NCBI RefSeq assembly: GCF_030413615.1
Contig: NZ_CP129236.1
Location: 542,001 to 606,000, forward strand
Source: Planococcus shixiaomingii
GTDB taxonomy: Bacteria; Bacillota; Bacilli; Bacillales_A; Planococcaceae
Direction: 5' to 3'
DNA: 64,000 bases
Below the pieces are notes generated by a model that made no database searches, was not told the origin of the DNA, and saw nothing but the letters and a program-made list of their open reading frames with translations. The position numbers and the translations under genes were made by a program. Shown in pieces: positions 41,366 to 49,436 of this stretch (within the stretch, counting starts at the first letter, position 1; each line of letters begins with the position of its first letter).

Positions 41366-42202
41366 ATGAGTAAAAGAATTGGATTTGTAGGACTCGGAAC
41401 GATGGGCTTCCCAATGGCGGTCAATTTGAAGAAAGCCGGTTTTGAAGTTATCGGCTATGATGCGTTCCCAGCGGTTTATCCGAAAGCGGAAGCGGCAGGA
41501 CTTACGATGGTCAAGACTTTGAAAGAAGTGGCGGAACAATCCGATGAAGCAATCATCTCGATGGTTCGCGACTATGCGCAAAACGTCGACATCATCTTTG
41601 GCGAAGGCGGCATTTTATCAGCTCAGCCAAAAGACAAAACGATCATTGTCATGAGTACACTAGATCCGGAAACAATGAATCAATTAAGCAAAAAGGTTGA
41701 GGAAGAAAGCGACCTGACATTGATCGATGCGGCAGTGAGCGGGGGAGCATCTGGTGCTCAAGCGGGAACCCTGTCGATCATGGCATCCGGTTCAGAAGCA
41801 ATCGTGAAATCGTTCCAGCCTTACTTTGATGCGGTTGGCTCGAACACATTCTACTACGGCAGTGAAGTCGGCAACAGCCAAGCAGCGAAATTGATCAACA
41901 ACTTGATTCTCGGCATCAACATGAACGCCGTAGCTGAAGGGTTGAAATTAGGCGCACATTACAACTTGCCAGAAGAAGAAGTATTGAACTTGCTGAAAGT
42001 CAGCACAGGCGACAGTTGGGTAGTCCGCAACTGGAGCGATGTTTCCGAATGGACTTCAGAAACTGCGTTGGCGGTTCTGTTGAAAGACTTGATCGCGGCT
42101 TACGGACAAGGGGTTAAGCACAATGTGCCAATGCCATTCAACGCTTTATCATCCGCGCAATTGTTTAGTTCGATGGAAAAAGAAAAGCTGGCAGTAAAAT
42201 AA
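41366..42202 (+). CDS. 3-hydroxyisobutyrate dehydrogenase-family oxidoreductase
   Basis: NAD(P)-dependent beta-hydroxyacid dehydrogenase, of the tartronate-semialdehyde reductase/3-hydroxyisobutyrate dehydrogenase family. The 278-residue protein shows GFVGLGTMGFPMAVNL (dinucleotide fold), the substrate loop DAAVSGGASGAQAGTLSIMASG near residue 120, the catalytic Lys in GNSQAAKLINNLILG near 172, and the C-terminal helical domain with ALAVLLKDLIAAYGQG. With GntP upstream, D-glycerate/tartronate-type or similar acids are plausible substrates. RBS AGGAGG. A terminator follows. Confidence 0.9.
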   Translation: MSKRIGFVGLGTMGFPMAVNLKKAGFEVIGYDAFPAVYPKAEAAGLTMVKTLKEVAEQSDEAIISMVRDYAQNVDIIFGEGGILSAQPKDKTIIVMSTLDPETMNQLSKKVEEESDLTLIDAAVSGGASGAQAGTLSIMASGSEAIVKSFQPYFDAVGSNTFYYGSEVGNSQAAKLINNLILGINMNAVAEGLKLGAHYNLPEEEVLNLLKVSTGDSWVVRNWSDVSEWTSETALAVLLKDLIAAYGQGVKHNVPMPFNALSSAQLFSSMEKEKLAVK

Positions 42203-42218
42203 ATACGGGTAGTAAAAG

Positions 42219-42261
42219 AAAAAAGCCATTCAGCAGTTTAACTACTGCTGAATGGCTTTTT
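42219..42261. terminator. Terminator after the dehydrogenase gene
   Basis: AAAAAGCCATTCAGCAGT, loop TTAACT, ACTGCTGAATGGCTTTTTG. It can act for both converging genes. Confidence 0.9.
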
Positions 42262-42379
42262 GTTTAATAATTTAGTTTGGTCTTCCACTTTAAAAGAATA
42301 AAATGGAATCTTGAAGAGTGCAGATGCGATAATGCAAACGATGTAGTAAAAGCCAGTCGTCGTTTTATTTAAGACGCTA

Positions 42380-43687
42380 TTAAGGATGGATGACAAGACC
42401 ATCTTCAGCAGCCACAATTTCTCCTTTAAAATTCGCATTTGAAAAGGCTTTTTTGACGTTGGCCGTGTCCATTCCACCCAATCCGAGATGAGTCAGAACG
42501 GCTTTCTTGGCTCCTGCATCTGCCGCCATTTTGGCGAGGTCTTCAGTAGTTGCGTGAGATCCTTCTAAGCCTTCTCTTAGATTTTCGGCTGCTTGTTCGG
42601 GAAGAGCTGAAAATGTGCCGGTCATCATGCCGTCCAGCACCAGAATGTCTGCGTCTTTTGCGAATGGTGCCAAATCGTCGGTGTAAGCTAAATCTCCAGA
42701 CACTACGACACTTTGGCCGCCTGCCTCAAAACGGAAGGCGTAAGTTGGAGCGGTGTGCGGAACAGGGATAGCTGTAATTTTCACGCCATCAAGTTCCAAG
42801 CTATGCTGATCTTCAGTGAAGTCAGTAATATTCACATTTGTCAGCGCTCCGTCTTTCGCTGTCCCTAAGCTTGCACGGTACTCCAAATCTTTTTTAAAGA
42901 AGTTAACGGTAGTATCGTACAGGTCCTGGACTTGTGGCCCGGCTAAATTAAGTTCTCTTCTTCCGGTAGATCCTTGCCAACCGTCAATGAAGAACGTCCA
43001 GAAGTCACCATTGTGGTCAACGTGCTGATGGGTAAACAGCATGTTCGTGATTTTTTTGGCAGGAAGACCAAGCTCCATTAATGTACTGGTTGTACTGGCT
43101 CCACAGTCGATTAAGAAGTATTTGTCTTTATACTGCACCAAGGTGCTCGGGGCATTGCGCCCAACTTCAGTCAATGGGTTGCCTGATCCAACCGTCACGA
43201 CACGAAAACCATCCGGAATGGTTTCAAATGGAGAGGATTTGCCTTTTTTCTCTTTCATTTCATTGGCTTTCTCTTTTACTTGATCGGTTACTTCCAAGGT
43301 TTTCTCTTTCATTATGCTTTGCAGTTCTTTTCCGGTTTTCGGAGTGGTCAGAAGAGCTGCAGCAGCACCGGCGAGTGCGCCGATTACTGCGCCAGTCGTG
43401 AAACCGCCGCCCGAGCTGCTTTTAGAAGCATCCGCTGTTCCGGCGATTTTTCCAGCGCGCTGAAGGCGTTCTTCTACTTCGTCGACGATTTCATTGACGC
43501 TGCGCCCCCGGGTTTCCACCAGTGAACCTTCTACATGGGAACCATCGAAAACATCCAGATTCCGCACAACACACACGTCGTAACCGATCGCATCGGTTGG
43601 CTGCTTCACCATTTTCGCCTGGTATCCTTTTTTCTTCAGTGCACGCCGAACATCTGCAAAGGGCTGTTCAACTGCGATTTTAACCAT
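42380..43687 (-). CDS. UPF0180 (YkuS)-YtxH-metallo-beta-lactamase fusion protein
   Basis: A 435-residue protein joining three modules. Residues 1-80 resemble the small UPF0180 protein YkuS of Bacillus (VEQPFADVRRALKKKGYQ...GYDVCVVRNLDVFDG...SVNEIVDEVEERL). Residues 92-150 are a YtxH-like segment: a Gly/Ala-zipper hydrophobic helix (TTGAVIGALAGAAAALLTTP) followed by a charged amphipathic helix. Residues 160-435 are a metallo-beta-lactamase fold of the RNase Z/AtsA group, with the HQHVDH zinc motif at 220-225, VPHTAPTYAF, SGDLAYTDD and a late THLG. It is probably anchored to the membrane by the middle helix. The activity is unknown. RBS AGAGG. Confidence 0.8.
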   Translation of the reverse strand: MVKIAVEQPFADVRRALKKKGYQAKMVKQPTDAIGYDVCVVRNLDVFDGSHVEGSLVETRGRSVNEIVDEVEERLQRAGKIAGTADASKSSSGGGFTTGAVIGALAGAAAALLTTPKTGKELQSIMKEKTLEVTDQVKEKANEMKEKKGKSSPFETIPDGFRVVTVGSGNPLTEVGRNAPSTLVQYKDKYFLIDCGASTTSTLMELGLPAKKITNMLFTHQHVDHNGDFWTFFIDGWQGSTGRRELNLAGPQVQDLYDTTVNFFKKDLEYRASLGTAKDGALTNVNITDFTEDQHSLELDGVKITAIPVPHTAPTYAFRFEAGGQSVVVSGDLAYTDDLAPFAKDADILVLDGMMTGTFSALPEQAAENLREGLEGSHATTEDLAKMAADAGAKKAVLTHLGLGGMDTANVKKAFSNANFKGEIVAAEDGLVIHP

Positions 43688-43927
43688 TTTATCAAACCTC
43701 TTTCTTTTTTTTGTAATCTTATACTTTACCCTTATTCCGCCTGCTTTTAAACGTCTTTTCCATAGTGTAAGCTGATTCGTATAGAGTAAAAGGATAAAGG
43801 CGTTGCCGATTATTCGTGTCCGTCATTGCGGTTCATGATTGTTAAAAGCATGTTAAAAATTGGGGAATCTTCGTTTTAAGGGTTAAAGAAATCTATACTG
43901 AAAGAGCCACCAAGGGGAGGTACGTAG

Positions 43928-44530
43928 ATGAAACAACAATGGAACAAAGATGAGATGTTCAACCGCCTGCAGGAGCATAAAAAAATTGCGTCAGTAAAAA
44001 ATCATAAAGGAATTGAAAAGGTGTTGGCCAACAAGGACAAAATAGCAGCCGTGTTTCTTTTGGCAGGGTCGATTATGAACGTGAAGCGGTTTGTCGACGT
44101 AATTCAAAATGAAGGGATACCTGTGCTGGTTCACGCGGAAAAGATTGGCGGCCTTCTATTGAATAATGAAGGGCTGGATTTTATTGCGGATTATGTGAAG
44201 CCATTTGGCATTGTGACGACGAAAACAGCGCTTATCAAAAAAGCGAAAGAGCGTAAGTTGTTTGTTGTGCAACGGGTATTCATGATTGATTCGGAGGTTT
44301 ACGAAAGTGTCTTGGAAAATAAACAAAATCTTGCACCGGATATTATCGAGATCATGCCGTCCACGCTGCATGAAGTGATCCGCTCTTACTCGAAGCATCT
44401 GGATATCCCGGTTATCACCGGAGGATTGCTCTCTAGTACAGAACAAGTGAAAGCTTCTTTAGATGCCGGGGCCTTGGCCATCAGCACTTCTAATGAATCG
44501 CTGTGGAAGCAGGATTTATCAAAGATTTGA
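43928..44530 (+). CDS. GlpP-like glycerol-3-phosphate responsive antiterminator
   Basis: A 200-residue protein of the GlpP family, RNA-binding antiterminators that respond to glycerol-3-phosphate. Family features seen: AAVFLLAGSIMNVKRFVDVIQNEGIPVLVHAEKIGGL, YVKPFGIVTTKTALIKKAKERKLFVVQRVFMIDS, DIIEIMPSTLHEVIRSYSKHLDIPVITGGLL, and ALAISTSNESLW. Its target may be the leader with a terminator-like hairpin (44626-44679) that follows immediately, before a HAD hydrolase and a glycerophosphodiesterase gene. RBS GGGGAGG. Confidence 0.88.
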   Translation: MKQQWNKDEMFNRLQEHKKIASVKNHKGIEKVLANKDKIAAVFLLAGSIMNVKRFVDVIQNEGIPVLVHAEKIGGLLLNNEGLDFIADYVKPFGIVTTKTALIKKAKERKLFVVQRVFMIDSEVYESVLENKQNLAPDIIEIMPSTLHEVIRSYSKHLDIPVITGGLLSSTEQVKASLDAGALAISTSNESLWKQDLSKI

Positions 44531-44625
44531 TTGTTAAGATGATTTTTACATTTTTCACATACTGCCTTAACATTCAAAGGTTACAATCAATTATGAAAAG
44601 TAGATAGATGGCCGGGTGCACTAAG

Positions 44626-44679
44626 AGAGACCTCAAATACCTCCTCCGCATATGTGGGAAGGTTATTTGAGGTCTCTTT
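44626..44679 (+). terminator. Leader terminator before the HAD-GDPD genes (possible GlpP target)
   Basis: AGAGACCTCAAATA and TATTTGAGGTCTCT form a 14-bp stem over a 26-base loop, followed by a short TTTG. It lies between glpP and the HAD gene. It may simply end glpP, or act as the attenuator relieved by GlpP, as in B. subtilis glpD/glpFK leaders. Confidence 0.65.
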
Positions 44680-44777
44680 GTATGGCACTCCATATTTGTT
44701 AAATAGAGCGACAACCCACTAATAGAAAAGGAAGTGCTTGAACGGTGCTTCTTTCAAAAACCTGAGGAGGCAATTGC

Positions 44778-45605
44778 ATGCATTGGATAAAAGACATTAA
44801 CGTACTTATATTCGACATGGACGGAACCCTTTATCAAGACTATTCCTTTATGGGGCGCTATATCCGAAAGATGATGAAAGAAAGCTATTCAGACAACGAA
44901 ATTGAAGAAACAGTGGCCCTTGCGTATGACATTCTTGAAGGTAAGAAACCTATTAAACTGGGATATTTATACGATCCAGAGCAATTGGTTTTCCATAGCC
45001 ACCAAGATTTAACACCCGTTACTTCCTACGATTGGAATGGCATTGAAATCGAAAAAACCGAAAGCGGAGAAAATCCGCTTGCCTATATCGGCGATCCATG
45101 GGGAATCGCCCATCTGATGGCCATAAAAAAGAAAATATCTATGGAAACGGTAAAGAAAGCCTTCAACGACGTGCGGTCGGAAATGTTGATGGAAGCTTAT
45201 TGCATCGTCAAACGCACCGATTTATTTGATGAAATCAAGAAATTGGACAACAAAAAAGCCATCTTAATGACCAATTCACCTTTGCCTACGGGTCAGGAAT
45301 TCGTGGACTTCCTGGGAATTGGCGATGTGTTCGATGAGTTTTACTTTGACGGAAAAAAACCGCACGGCATTAAGGAATTGATGGACAGATTACTTGCTGA
45401 AGGGTATCAGCCCGAGGAGATTCTATCAATAGGCGACCATCCATGGAATGACCTGTACCCTGTCCGTAAAGCAGGAGGTCATACGTGTTTAATTAGCCAA
45501 TATGAACACGATGATACGACAAAATGGTCAGTCTCAGTTAAAACCATTGATGAACTAGTGGACGTAGTCCGCCAGCTAACTGAGGAATCGGTAATCGCAA
45601 AATAA
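44778..45605 (+). CDS. HAD-family hydrolase
   Basis: A 275-residue phosphatase of the haloacid dehalogenase superfamily: motif I LIFDMDGTLYQD (nucleophile Asp near residue 13), motif II ILMTNSPLP near 158, and motifs III/IV with KKPHGIKELM and SIGDHPWNDL near 220. The cap domain between residues 20 and 120 is large and includes WNGIEIEKTESGENPLAYIGDPWGIAHLM. With GlpP in front and a glycerophosphodiesterase 118 bp behind, a phosphoglycerol-type substrate is plausible but unproven. RBS GAGGAGG. Confidence 0.88.
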   Translation: MHWIKDINVLIFDMDGTLYQDYSFMGRYIRKMMKESYSDNEIEETVALAYDILEGKKPIKLGYLYDPEQLVFHSHQDLTPVTSYDWNGIEIEKTESGENPLAYIGDPWGIAHLMAIKKKISMETVKKAFNDVRSEMLMEAYCIVKRTDLFDEIKKLDNKKAILMTNSPLPTGQEFVDFLGIGDVFDEFYFDGKKPHGIKELMDRLLAEGYQPEEILSIGDHPWNDLYPVRKAGGHTCLISQYEHDDTTKWSVSVKTIDELVDVVRQLTEESVIAK

Positions 45606-45723
45606 AAAAGAGGGAAATGGCTGAGATTTCATCTTAATCATACTTGCTTTACTCAGCTTCATTGCCCAGCGATACATCATTCGAGCTTTTGTATACACAA
45701 GAGTAAAATAGGAGGTCATTTTA

Positions 45724-46437
45724 TTGAGAAAACTTATTGCGCATCGAGGCTGGTCAGGGAAAGCACCGGAAAATACGTTGAGTGCCGTCAAACTGGCGCT
45801 TGAAGAACCGAAAATTGACTGCATTGAAATTGACGTGCATTTGACGAAAGACGGAGTTCCTGTTGTTATCCATGATTACCAAGTGGACCGCACAACAAAT
45901 GGCAGCGGCTTTGTAAAAGACATGACAGCTGAGGAAATAAAAGCGCTGGATGCGGGAAGCTGGTTTGATTTCGAATTTGCAGGAGAACAAGTGCCGTTGC
46001 TGGAAGAAGTGCTGGTGCTGGCAGGGGGCAAGAAGAAGCTGTTGATTGAATTGAAGCAAATGGCTGGCATGTACGAAGGCTTGGAGGAAAAAGTGATCGG
46101 ACTGATTCAGCAATACGGCCTTGAAGCTCATTGCGACCTGATTTCTTTTGATCACAAAAGCCTTCAGACCTGCATGAAATACAGCACGGAAGTTAACCGG
46201 ACACTTGTCATGCTAGGGTCGCCGGTGTTGTTGATCGATCAAGTGAACGAGATCGGGGCTACCGCCGTATCGATGAACCATCTGTATGTGGATCAGGAAA
46301 TGGTCACCAGCTTGAACAACAACGGAATCGACATTGTTGTCTGGACGGTGGATCAAAAATCGGAAGCGGAAAGAGTCCTTGGACTAGATGGCGCTATCTC
46401 TTTAACTACTAACCACCCGGAACGCTTATGGGCTTAG
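45724..46437 (+). CDS. Cytoplasmic glycerophosphodiester phosphodiesterase
   Basis: A 237-residue GDPD without signal peptide: LIAHRGWSGKAPENT (catalytic His), CIEIDVHLTKDGVPVVIHDYQVDRTTNGSG (metal ligands and second His), DAGSWFDFEFAGEQVPLLEEVL, and TVDQKSEAERVLGLDGAISLTTNHPE. It releases glycerol-3-phosphate from deacylated phospholipids. The start is TTG, 8 nt after AGGAGG. It is probably in one transcript with the HAD gene, under glycerol-phosphate control. An imperfect terminator follows at 46496-46558. Confidence 0.93.
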   Translation: MRKLIAHRGWSGKAPENTLSAVKLALEEPKIDCIEIDVHLTKDGVPVVIHDYQVDRTTNGSGFVKDMTAEEIKALDAGSWFDFEFAGEQVPLLEEVLVLAGGKKKLLIELKQMAGMYEGLEEKVIGLIQQYGLEAHCDLISFDHKSLQTCMKYSTEVNRTLVMLGSPVLLIDQVNEIGATAVSMNHLYVDQEMVTSLNNNGIDIVVWTVDQKSEAERVLGLDGAISLTTNHPERLWA

Positions 46438-46495
46438 CGGTTTTTGGATTTATGTTTTATTGCATAATTGTTGGGAACCATATTCCTGTTAGGGG

Positions 46496-46558
46496 CATAA
46501 CCTGAACTGATAAAGTGGCGCCATCTCGGTGTTCAAATCAGATCGGTTATTTTTTTTG
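46496..46558 (+). terminator. Terminator after the GDPD gene
   Basis: ATAACCTGAACTGAT pairs imperfectly with ATCAGATCGGTTAT across a long loop, followed by TTTTTTTT. Confidence 0.65.
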
Positions 46559-46641
46559 CCTGTTACGTGGAACATTGCGAAAAAAAGGATGGAAAGGGAA
46601 TTTTGTCTCCTCTATGGAATAGATAAGGAGGAGGTGAGATT

Positions 46642-46983
46642 ATGGATGAATTTTTTAGAGAGCAGCAGAAGAAGTTGACTGAAACGCTTGATAAATTTTA
46701 TACGATTAATGCACCTTACGATTACCCGATTGATAGTGAAGAACAAATTAATATCGAACAGGAATTGCGCAAACTAGCTGAGCTGGAGAAGTTTTATTCG
46801 GTCATAGAGAAAGGGCAAAGCCAAGGTTCCATATTTGAAGAATACAGCAATCATTTACAGGAAGTGAGAATGGCAATTGAAGTGATTGAAAGGGAAAAAC
46901 AAGCGATTGAACAAGAACATTCAGATGATATTGCCAATATCCGTATGCTGTTGGCGAATATCGCAAGCAGGCTGGATGAATAA
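46642..46983 (+). CDS. Hypothetical coiled-coil protein
   Basis: A 113-residue acidic, wholly helical protein: MDEFFREQQKKLTETLDKFY...EEQINIEQELRKLAELEKFYSVIEKGQSQGSIFEEYSNHLQEVRMAIEVIEREKQAIEQEHSDDI. Heptad-like spacing suggests a coiled coil from about residue 35 to 90. No family is recognised. ATG follows a very strong AAGGAGGAGG, so it is expressed. A small hairpin terminator (46989-47018: GCATCTC, loop GGTT, GAGGTGC, T-run) follows. Confidence 0.7.
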   Translation: MDEFFREQQKKLTETLDKFYTINAPYDYPIDSEEQINIEQELRKLAELEKFYSVIEKGQSQGSIFEEYSNHLQEVRMAIEVIEREKQAIEQEHSDDIANIRMLLANIASRLDE

Positions 46984-47091
46984 GGTTCTTCGGCATCTCG
47001 GTTGAGGTGCTTTTTTTGTATCCAAGCGAATTGACTTCCAATAATGGAATCGGTATATTAAGGAACGACAATTGCGATTGGAGTGAACCAT

Positions 47092-47526
47092 TTGAATCCA
47101 AATTCTGAATTGGAGAATTTAGACCTGATCGATTTGATTAGTGAACGCCATATTCTGGTACGAAGAATTTCAGGGGAAGCCTGGAACGATACGAGCGAAA
47201 TTTACATTTCAAACTCTGAATGGTATATCATGGCCCGGATTTATAAAAAACAGCCTACTATTTCGTATGTGACTAAAAACGTAGACATATCGCGTCAGGC
47301 GATACATAAATTTATTAAGAACCTGGCCGCAAAAGGGTTAGTGGAAATCGGTAATGTGGAAAACAATAAAAAAGAGAAATCCATCCGGCTAACGGTTCTA
47401 GGAGAAGAATGCTACGAGAAAAATGAGACTCTGAAAGCGCAGCTAGAAAACCAGATTGCTGAAAAAATAGGGGAAGACAATGTGAAAGCCCTTAAAAATC
47501 TCTTGGCGCTGGATTGGGGAATCTAG
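47092..47526 (+). CDS. MarR-like transcriptional regulator
   Basis: A 144-residue winged-helix protein: ISNSEWYIMARIYKKQPTISYVTKNVDISRQAIHKFIKNLAAKGLVEIGNVENNKKEKSIRLTVLGEECYEK is the DNA-binding core with its wing, flanked by dimerisation helices, as in MarR proteins. The effector is unknown. The TTG at 47092, 8 nt after GGAG, is chosen over a GTG that overlaps the ribosome site. It converges on the CarD-like gene. Confidence 0.82.
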   Translation: MNPNSELENLDLIDLISERHILVRRISGEAWNDTSEIYISNSEWYIMARIYKKQPTISYVTKNVDISRQAIHKFIKNLAAKGLVEIGNVENNKKEKSIRLTVLGEECYEKNETLKAQLENQIAEKIGEDNVKALKNLLALDWGI

Positions 47527-47571
47527 AAAGAACCCTCTGTATGACTGAATCATACAAAGGGTTCTTTTCTT
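47526..47571. terminator. Bidirectional terminator between marR- and carD-like genes
   Basis: AAAGAACCCTCTGTATGA pairs with TCATACAAAGGGTTCTTT, with A-runs and T-runs outside. Confidence 0.88.
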
Positions 47572-47575
47572 GTAA

Positions 47576-48079
47576 TTAGCTATTTTCGTTTATTAACCGA
47601 GTGGCCAACTGATTTACTTCTTCAAAAGTGGTGTCCAGTGCGATGGATAGCTCTTTAAAAAGGATTGTTTGGGCAGAATTCAGCACTTTGTGATCACGTT
47701 CATAAAGGTTTTTGCCATCAAGTTTGACCTCTATTTTTTTCCGCATCAGCGTGTTAACCACTTTAGCGATTTCTTTACGTTTTCCAGTATTTATTATGTC
47801 AGAAAAATATTGCAAGCGTATATTCGGGTTGTTGTCCCATTCAAGTGCAGGCTCTTTGAAAGCTTCCATTATGTCCGCTACTTCTTCTTTAGGAATCATC
47901 GACAGCATGAGCACTTTATCGTTATCTACAGGTGTCCGAATGGTGATATGGTGATTGCTTTCATAGGGGTGGAGTTTGTAATATTTTTTAGTTACTCCGG
48001 CTACGGTTTCGTCGCAAATATCGTCAATTTGGCAAATGCCATGAGCGGAATAAATGATAAGATCCCCGATATTGAACAT
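47576..48079 (-). CDS. CarD-like transcriptional regulator
   Basis: A 167-residue protein with the CarD/CdnL RNA-polymerase-interacting domain (residues 1-65: MFNIGDLIIYSAHGICQIDDICDETVAGVTKKYYKLHPYE...ITIRTPVDNDKVLMLSMI), followed by a helical DNA-binding domain (about 70-167). Proteins of this family bind the RNA polymerase beta subunit and alter open-complex stability; in Bacillus YdeB is related. Start: ATG after AGGAGG. It is monocistronic. Confidence 0.88.
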   Translation of the reverse strand: MFNIGDLIIYSAHGICQIDDICDETVAGVTKKYYKLHPYESNHHITIRTPVDNDKVLMLSMIPKEEVADIMEAFKEPALEWDNNPNIRLQYFSDIINTGKRKEIAKVVNTLMRKKIEVKLDGKNLYERDHKVLNSAQTILFKELSIALDTTFEEVNQLATRLINENS

Positions 48080-48267
48080 TTTTTCCTCCTAGAATAGATG
48101 TGATTAGTTACTTATCATTATACTGATTTTTCATCTTTTTGTCAATTTAGTTGACAAAATGGCGTAGTGAAGCGGTGAAGGAAGAGCGGCAGTAAATATG
48201 GTATTATGAAGGTTGAGTAAATAAATATTCGACCCATTAGATTTTAGTTTTACAGGAGGTTCTTTAA

Positions 48268-48783
48268 TTGGACAATAACGATTTATTAATCAGATTGAGA
48301 TATGCTTTGGACATAAAAAACAACGACATGGTGGAAATCTTCAAACTTGGCGGCATCGAGCTGACGAAAGAAGAAGTGCTGAAGGTGTTGACGAAATCGC
48401 CAGAGAGCGACGATGAAGCGGATGGCATTTGGGAAGCTGCTGAAAATGAGGATCACATCAAAGCCGACAATGCGATGTTCGAATCGTTTTTGAATGGATT
48501 GATTATTTTCAAGCGCGGCAGACAAGAACCGAAGCCTGGGCAACCGGAAAAGCCGGCATTGACAGGAGAACCGTCAAAAAATCTGCTGCTGAAGAAAGTG
48601 AAGATCGCCTTGCAGTTAACGAGCGAAGACATGCTTGAGATTTTGCAGCTGGCAGGGGTGACGGTAACGAAAAGTGAGATGAGTGCTATGCTGCGAAAGC
48701 AAGGGCACAAAAACTACAGCAACTGCGGTGACCGCTATGCGCGGAATTTCTTAAAAGGTTTGGCAATCAAGTACCGGAAATAA
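48268..48783 (+). CDS. DUF1456 (YehS-like) family protein
   Basis: A 171-residue protein made of two similar halves: LLIRLRYALDIKNNDMVEIFKLGGIELTKEEVLKVLTKSP (residues 5-45) and LLLKKVKIALQLTSEDMLEILQLAGVTVTKSEMSAMLRK (107-145), each ending in a helix with FLNGLI or FLKGLA. This duplicated layout is that of the E. coli YehS/DUF1456 family, whose function is unknown. The start is TTG after AGGAGGT. A strong terminator (48793-48839) follows. Confidence 0.85.
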   Translation: MDNNDLLIRLRYALDIKNNDMVEIFKLGGIELTKEEVLKVLTKSPESDDEADGIWEAAENEDHIKADNAMFESFLNGLIIFKRGRQEPKPGQPEKPALTGEPSKNLLLKKVKIALQLTSEDMLEILQLAGVTVTKSEMSAMLRKQGHKNYSNCGDRYARNFLKGLAIKYRK

Positions 48784-48792
48784 TTGAATATG

Positions 48793-48839
48793 AAGCCCCG
48801 CAATTGTTTAGCAAGCATAACAATTGCGGGGCTTTTTTA
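48793..48839 (+). terminator. Terminator after the DUF1456 gene
   Basis: AAGCCCCGCAATTGTT, 10-base loop, AACAATTGCGGGGCTTTTTT. Confidence 0.93.
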
Positions 48840-48913
48840 TTTGAGAATATAGGTTTCAAAGATATTTTGGGAATGTGGAGATATGGGAAGTGCGGATAAG
48901 ATTGCTGGAAGCG

Positions 48914-49018
48914 TCGGTAGAAAGTGAAATAATGCATGTAGAAATTCGAATAGTGTCGGCAGAAACTTTAATAAAGCAGGTAAGAGCAGAAAAAGCATCG
49001 GTAAAAAATCTAGAAAGC
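48914..49018 (+). repeat. Degenerate 21-bp tandem repeat, tract 1 (5 units)
   Basis: Five contiguous 21-base units begin at 48914, 48935, 48956, 48977 and 48998: TCGGTAGAAA, CATGTAGAAA, TCGGCAGAAA, CAGGTAAGAG, TCGGTAAAAA, each followed by 11 variable bases. The first ten bases are conserved as YMKGTARRAR and the rest diverge. Traces of extra units precede the tract. The gene-free gap 48784-49454 holds this tract, a hairpin (GCTTTTCGC, loop GGTG, GCGAAAAGC at 49046-49067), tract 2, a terminator-like hairpin and the frl promoter. Confidence 0.75.
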
Positions 49019-49119
49019 TTCTCTTATAGACCTTAAATCTTTTTGGCTTTTCGCGGTGGCGAAAAGCATCTATTCATGATTTTGAACTTTTCTTATGGAG
49101 AGTCGCTTAAGGAGAAATG

Positions 49120-49224
49120 CAGGTAGAACTCCAAAAAATGCCGGTAGAAACCTCGATTCGTCATGTAAGAAGCTCAATAGTTCATGTAAGGACAAAAAAA
49201 CTTCATGTAAGAGAATAAAAAATT
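49120..49224 (+). repeat. Degenerate 21-bp tandem repeat, tract 2 (5 units)
   Basis: Five units of 21 bases begin at 49120, 49141, 49162, 49183 and 49204: CAGGTAGAAC, CCGGTAGAAA, CATGTAAGAA, CATGTAAGGA, CATGTAAGAG, each with 11 variable bases. Same family and same strand as tract 1, with the last three units drifting to CATGTAAG. Confidence 0.75.
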
Positions 49225-49236
49225 CCACCAAACCTT

Positions 49237-49284
49237 ATAACCTCTAATCACAGACCTTATGTCTCAGGATTAGAGGTTATTTTT
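49237..49284 (+). terminator. Terminator-like hairpin upstream of the frl promoter
   Basis: ATAACCTCTAATC and GATTAGAGGTTAT form a 13-bp stem with an inner small hairpin in the loop, then TTTT. It insulates the frl promoter from readthrough. Confidence 0.75.
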
Positions 49285-49375
49285 GTGTTCAGCTTCTACA
49301 AAAAAGGTTTATAACCCCGAAAAACCTTGCTATATCAAGGTTTTTAAAATAATTTAAAAAATTCTAAAAAATATA

Positions 49376-49436
49376 TTGACTATTTAAAAAACTTCGACTT
49401 ATAATACTAATTAATATAACGTCATATGACGTTATA
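49376..49436 (+). promoter_or_regulatory. frl-type operon promoter with palindromic operator
   Basis: TTGACT (49376-49381) and TATAAT (49400-49405), 18 bp apart, form a strong promoter. A perfect 22-bp palindrome at 49415-49436 (core ATAACGTCATATGACGTTAT) follows at about +5 to +26, ideally placed for a GntR-type repressor, presumably the one encoded at 54616. Confidence 0.85.

Noticed and set aside
48914-49224. CRISPR array
   Set aside because: The 21-bp units are contiguous without separate spacers, the conserved part is only about ten bases and not palindromic, and no cas genes are present.
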